A stretch of DNA of 8,897 nucleotides from Methylococcales bacterium. Lineage in GTDB: Bacteria > Pseudomonadota > Gammaproteobacteria > Methylococcales > UBA1147. Numbering within the stretch: the first letter of the stretch is position 1; every line of letters begins with the position of its first letter. The notes beneath the pieces were generated by a model, which searched no databases, was not told where the DNA came from, and saw only the letters and a program-made list of their open reading frames with translations. Positions 6,438-8,897 of this stretch are shown piece after piece. Made by a program: the position numbers and the translations under genes. Where the stretch lies: the NCBI GenBank assembly GCA_024958995.1, contig JANXGZ010000061.1, positions 1 through 8,897 on the forward strand, read 5' to 3'.

Positions 6438-7502
6438 TCAGAGGTTGAGGGGGTTGTCCGGATTGATATGATCCATGAACGGAATCCGCCGGTCGTTGTG
6501 AGTAACCTGGTAGATTGACCCAAGCCAGTTGCTGATCAGAGCCCTTCCGGTGTCTCTCCAGGTGATGTCAAGATCTCCGATGACCTTTGTTTCCGGGAAC
6601 TCGGGGCATTGAACGTTCTTGTCTCTGGCCTGGATGAGATCTCTTTTGTAGCCATTGAGCGTAGAAATGCAACTCTGGTTGAAATAGCTTTCAGGGTAGG
6701 GCGGATATTCCTCGATCTCGCGATCAAAAAAGCGCATGACTTCCCGCTTGTATTCCTTCAGCAGGCTAATCAGATCGTATTCTGGATGACCCTGAAAATA
6801 AACCACCCGCAATCCGTCGGAACTGACCGCAAGGTGGACCCCAGCATTGTCGCTTTCCACCAAAACCCTTATTCCAGCCATTTCCATATCCGAACGAAAC
6901 ACCTCGTTGAAGCGCGAATGGGGGACATCGAAGCGGGTATTGATATCAGTGACGAGGGGGTGATTTCGGTCCGTCAGGCGATGGGAAAATATACCCCACC
7001 GTTTGTAACCGAGGTGGGTGCGCCTGACACCGTGACAGTGTTCGATTAGCGCATGCGTGGCCAGGCAGGAACAAAGCGTCGATGTCACGTTTTGTTTTGC
7101 CCATTCGAATACGTCTGTTAAAGAATTCCAGAAAGATTCATCGGGAAGACGCGAGCAGGTAACATTCGCTCCGCTGATGATGAGTGCATCAAGCCCATCC
7201 CGCTGGATTTCGTCGAAGGTCTCATAGTAACGGGCAATGTAGTCAGCGGCCTCGGGGCTCCGATCGAGCCCGTCAATGGTAAAAGGGTGGACCCGGAATT
7301 GTACAATCTGGTTACAGGCTCCGACCAGGCGAAAAAACTGTCTTTCGGTTGCCTCCAGTGCGGCGTCCGGCATCATGTTGAGCAAACCGATATGCAACTC
7401 ACGGATATCCTGGTGAACCGCCATTTCAGGTGAAAGAATGGTTTCCCCCTCTTCGGCAAGCCGAGTGAAGGTTGGTAGCCCGTTATGGGCAACCAGCGGC
7501 AT
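6438..7502 (-). CDS. metA: Homoserine O-succinyltransferase (MetA family)
   Basis: 354 aa from MPLVAHN. MetA transfers an acyl group from acyl-CoA to the homoserine hydroxyl, the first committed step of methionine synthesis, in the cytosol. E. coli MetA landmarks are present: LNMMPD (41-46), VTSTLCSC (139-146) aligning the catalytic Cys with C146, and FQGHPEYD (236-243) giving H239 and E241 of the catalytic triad. At the position that I recall separating acetyl (Glu) from succinyl (Gly) enzymes, within GANVT (111-115), this protein has Thr, so the acyl donor is uncertain. The motif after the Cys, LATHA, differs from E. coli. The open frame extends upstream to 7622, but that part overlaps the preceding gene; ATG 7502 has GGAG eight bases before it. 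It lies 25 bases after the kinase-like gene and is probably co-transcribed with it. Confidence 0.88.
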   Translation of the reverse strand: MPLVAHNGLPTFTRLAEEGETILSPEMAVHQDIRELHIGLLNMMPDAALEATERQFFRLVGACNQIVQFRVHPFTIDGLDRSPEAADYIARYYETFDEIQRDGLDALIISGANVTCSRLPDESFWNSLTDVFEWAKQNVTSTLCSCLATHALIEHCHGVRRTHLGYKRWGIFSHRLTDRNHPLVTDINTRFDVPHSRFNEVFRSDMEMAGIRVLVESDNAGVHLAVSSDGLRVVYFQGHPEYDLISLLKEYKREVMRFFDREIEEYPPYPESYFNQSCISTLNGYKRDLIQARDKNVQCPEFPETKVIGDLDITWRDTGRALISNWLGSIYQVTHNDRRIPFMDHINPDNPLNL

Positions 7503-7510
7503 CAGGCAGT

Positions 7511-7514
7511 CTCC
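7511..7514 (-). promoter_or_regulatory. Ribosome binding site of metA
   Basis: GGAG, eight bases before ATG 7502, within the 25-base gap after the upstream stop codon. It fixes the metA start. Confidence 0.65.
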
Positions 7515-7527
7515 GTCACAATCTGGC

Positions 7528-8373
7528 TCATGTCTGAGCGCTAATCGCTTTTGCCACCAAGTCGAGAAAATCCTGTTCCGAGCGGATCTTGTAAATCTTT
7601 TCGGCATCGATGGTATAACCATACCGATTGGCGATTGCTTCGTAACGGGGCAATCGGGAGAGAAATAACCTTGGAAACATCCAGGTCACGAATTCATCGG
7701 GCTGGATATTTTCGATGTCCATGACTCCGGTTTCGGTGATGAACGCTTCCAGGTTTTCGCTCAGAAAGGATTCCCGGTAATACAATGGTTTAGGATTTTC
7801 ACGCGCCCGCTTGATTAGCGTGTTTTCCAGCCCCTTGGACGCCTTTAGGTAGAGGATGATTGTGTGCTCGGCCAGCGTTTCGATAACCCCCGACGAATCG
7901 AGTTCGCAAAGGCTTCCCCCCGCATCATTAACGAAATTCTTGTAACCGTAAATATTGTCGGCTTTCTCGATGAACTCGGGTACGTCAAGCATTGCACTGA
8001 TTTCCGCTTGTCGGTGGAGCGCCTGCCTGCGCTTGAATTCCTTGAGGGTCAGTCCACCCATCCGCTGATTGCCAACCTTGCCCAGAAACGTTGAAACCGG
8101 GACCAGGTTGTCGACGCTAATGTTGCTGCAGATATAGATTGAATCGGAGCGCAACAGATCCTTGAGGAAGGGGACGTCCATCGCCTGACGCTTAATGTTG
8201 TCAAGAATCGGCTCCTCAAGGTATTTGGTCCCGATTCGGTAGTCACCAGAATAATGAAACCATGTTTCCCTCGGCAGCCAATTGGCTACGGTGGTCTTGC
8301 CAACGCCGGACATTCCGAGAAGCGTAATTCGTTTCGACGGACAATCAAGAAATTCTCTCGGACTCATGCGCAT
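7528..8373 (-). CDS. P-loop NTPase, small-molecule-kinase-like, unknown function, paired with metA
   Basis: 281 aa, no signal peptide or membrane segment. Walker A is GMSGVGKTT (20-28). Other features recall the shikimate-kinase/NMP-kinase type: an acidic residue after strand 2 (D44 in YSGDYRIG), a glycine pair in NDAGGSLCEL (149-158), and ILYLKAS (173-179) followed by a basic lid-like segment RARENPKPLYY (189-199). Between D44 and the glycine pair there is a ~100-residue stretch larger than in shikimate kinase. I do not recognise a named family. The kinase reading is inference, and a plain ATPase is equally possible. It ends 25 bases before metA on the same strand, suggesting one transcript and a possible link to homoserine or methionine metabolism. 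Starts at 8373 or 8367 (second Met) are both possible; the nearest purine-rich stretch, GAGAGA, is a weak and distant ribosome site. Confidence 0.8.
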   Translation of the reverse strand: MRMSPREFLDCPSKRITLLGMSGVGKTTVANWLPRETWFHYSGDYRIGTKYLEEPILDNIKRQAMDVPFLKDLLRSDSIYICSNISVDNLVPVSTFLGKVGNQRMGGLTLKEFKRRQALHRQAEISAMLDVPEFIEKADNIYGYKNFVNDAGGSLCELDSSGVIETLAEHTIILYLKASKGLENTLIKRARENPKPLYYRESFLSENLEAFITETGVMDIENIQPDEFVTWMFPRLFLSRLPRYEAIANRYGYTIDAEKIYKIRSEQDFLDLVAKAISAQT

Positions 8374-8423
8374 GGTTGATTGATCTCTCGTATTTGCGAA
8401 TTGACTGAGTGATATCCTGACAA

Positions 8424-8429
8424 ATTATA
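8424..8429 (-). promoter_or_regulatory. Possible -10 element of the kinase-metA unit
   Basis: TATAAT exactly, on the - strand, about 50 bases before the first gene. No good -35 is found at 16-18 bp; TTGCCG (8455-8450) is 20 bp away. The start site would be near 8417. Confidence 0.4.
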
Positions 8430-8567
8430 GCCCAGAGAATCGCAGCGGGCGGCAACGATAGGGATGCATTCTACCAGCAACGATGGCCGGGAAGTTACTG
8501 TCGAAAAGGTCTGGGGTGGACGCGTTATTTCGAAACCCACTACCGGACAGGATCCTCCATAACTGCG

Positions 8568-8583
8568 CATAATGTATATTATG
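8568..8583. repeat. 16-bp dyad CATAAT-N4-ATTATG
   Basis: Perfect 6-bp arms around GTAT, with the symmetry typical of a dimeric repressor site, in the ~360-base region upstream of the kinase-metA unit. It is about 145 bp from the possible -10, so a direct role there is doubtful. No regulator is recognised. Confidence 0.4.
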
Positions 8584-8590
8584 TTAAATA

Positions 8591-8709
8591 TGAAGGGCCA
8601 GACAGGCAGTCGAAACCATAGCGCCAGTAAAGCTGGCTACCGCGTCGCTTTTTTGCCGGCATGGTCATGCTAACTACAAACCATGAGCCTGAGCTCCCCA
8701 GTGGAGAGC
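8591..8709. other. Gene-poor region with local hairpins
   Basis: The stretch 8374-8733 has no clear gene. Within it, GCCAG-taaag-CTGGC (8623-8637) precedes a T6 run at 8649-8654 on the + strand by 11 bases. Further on, GCTCCCC-agt-GGAGAGC (8693-8709) forms a 7-bp stem with one wobble. CATGGT (8660-8665) and ACCATG (8680-8685) are also inverted. A 27-codon + strand frame (8591-8674) exists but has no supporting features. The 8693-8709 stem could end the DUF1244 transcript, but no T-run follows it on the - strand. Confidence 0.35.
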
Positions 8710-8733
8710 ATCCGGTCTGTCTCCCCTATGTAA

Positions 8734-8897
8734 CTATTTTTTGGCCTGCTGCCTGGCCTGGTAGGCTTTCATTTGCTCTTCAGTTGCATCGGTCTGATGT
8801 TTATCCTTCCATTCCTCGTAAGGCATGCCGTAAACCAATTCACGGGCTTTGCCATAGTCAATTTCCACGCCCCGTTCTTCGGCAGCCGCACGGTACC
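8734..8897 (-). CDS. DUF1244 family protein, C-terminal part (5' end outside window)
   Basis: Reading the - strand from the window edge gives 53 residues ending at TAG (8736-8734). They start YRAAAEERGVEIDYG and contain YGMPYEEWKDKHQ, followed by an AT.EQMKAYQ tail and a Q/K-rich end. The YGMPYxEWK motif is what I recall as typical of the DUF1244 family, small (~100 aa) soluble proteobacterial proteins of unknown function. About half of the protein is therefore visible. It was too short and truncated to stand out by length; the call rests on the motif and an open frame to the edge. Confidence 0.7.
   Translation of the reverse strand, partial: YRAAAEERGVEIDYGKARELVYGMPYEEWKDKHQTDATEEQMKAYQARQQAKK

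Noticed and set aside
6377..6441. 8-bp inverted repeat CTGATTCC/GGAATCAG around the metA stop
   Set aside because: The arms are separated by 49 bases and one lies over coding sequence; this is probably chance.
7503..7622. Longer metA start at 7622
   Set aside because: It would overlap the upstream gene by about 95 bases, and the extra residues do not look like MetA. ATG 7502 has a ribosome site.
8364..8570. 68-codon - strand ORF upstream of the kinase-like gene
   Set aside because: It overlaps that gene's start in another frame, has no domain features, and includes the likely promoter sequence.
8374..8733. SAM, SAH or c-di-GMP riboswitch before the kinase-metA unit
   Set aside because: I looked for conserved core motifs on both strands and found none that fit; only generic hairpins are present.

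Overview
The window looks like chromosomal DNA of a gammaproteobacterium. NrdB and NrdA are of the Pseudomonas aeruginosa type: a ~90-residue N-terminal extension on NrdB, two N-terminal ATP-cones on NrdA, and NrdR and DnaA sites upstream. A CmoA-like protein and a DUF1244 protein also fit that class. I cannot name genus or species. No rRNA, tRNA, CRISPR array, IS element or phage gene is visible.

Layout: (1) bases 1-527 hold the 3' end of a + strand ABC-transporter ATPase with a C-terminal Mop/TOBE domain, like ModC (molybdate/tungstate uptake). (2) A 270-base gap is followed at 798-1520 by a + strand class I SAM-dependent enzyme resembling CmoA. (3) Convergent to it, on the - strand, is a class Ia ribonucleotide reductase operon read right to left: promoter region (about 6160-6280), a 79-codon leader ORF (6102-5863), nrdA (5863-2996), nrdB (2936-1674) and an intrinsic terminator (1657-1631). 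(4) Also on the - strand is a two-gene unit: a 281-aa P-loop kinase-like protein of unknown function (8373-7528), then a MetA-family homoserine O-acyltransferase (7502-6438). (5) About 360 bases without a recognisable gene follow, then the C-terminal end of a DUF1244 protein on the - strand (8897-8734).

The reductase makes dNTPs. Its promoter carries two NrdR boxes 32 bp apart (one over the -10, one just upstream of the -35) and two tandem DnaA-like boxes further upstream. This suggests nucleotide-responsive repression by NrdR plus a link to replication initiation.

The most interesting item is the 79-codon ORF between the nrd promoter and nrdA. It has a strong Shine-Dalgarno sequence, overlaps the nrdA start as TAATG, and encodes a diverged copy of the first half of the nrdA ATP-cone. 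Over 39 aligned residues 22 are identical, and 13 of those 22 shared codons differ only at the third base. It is therefore either a relic of an extra ATP-cone or a retained leader peptide. The second item of note is the kinase-like gene paired with metA, whose role is unknown.
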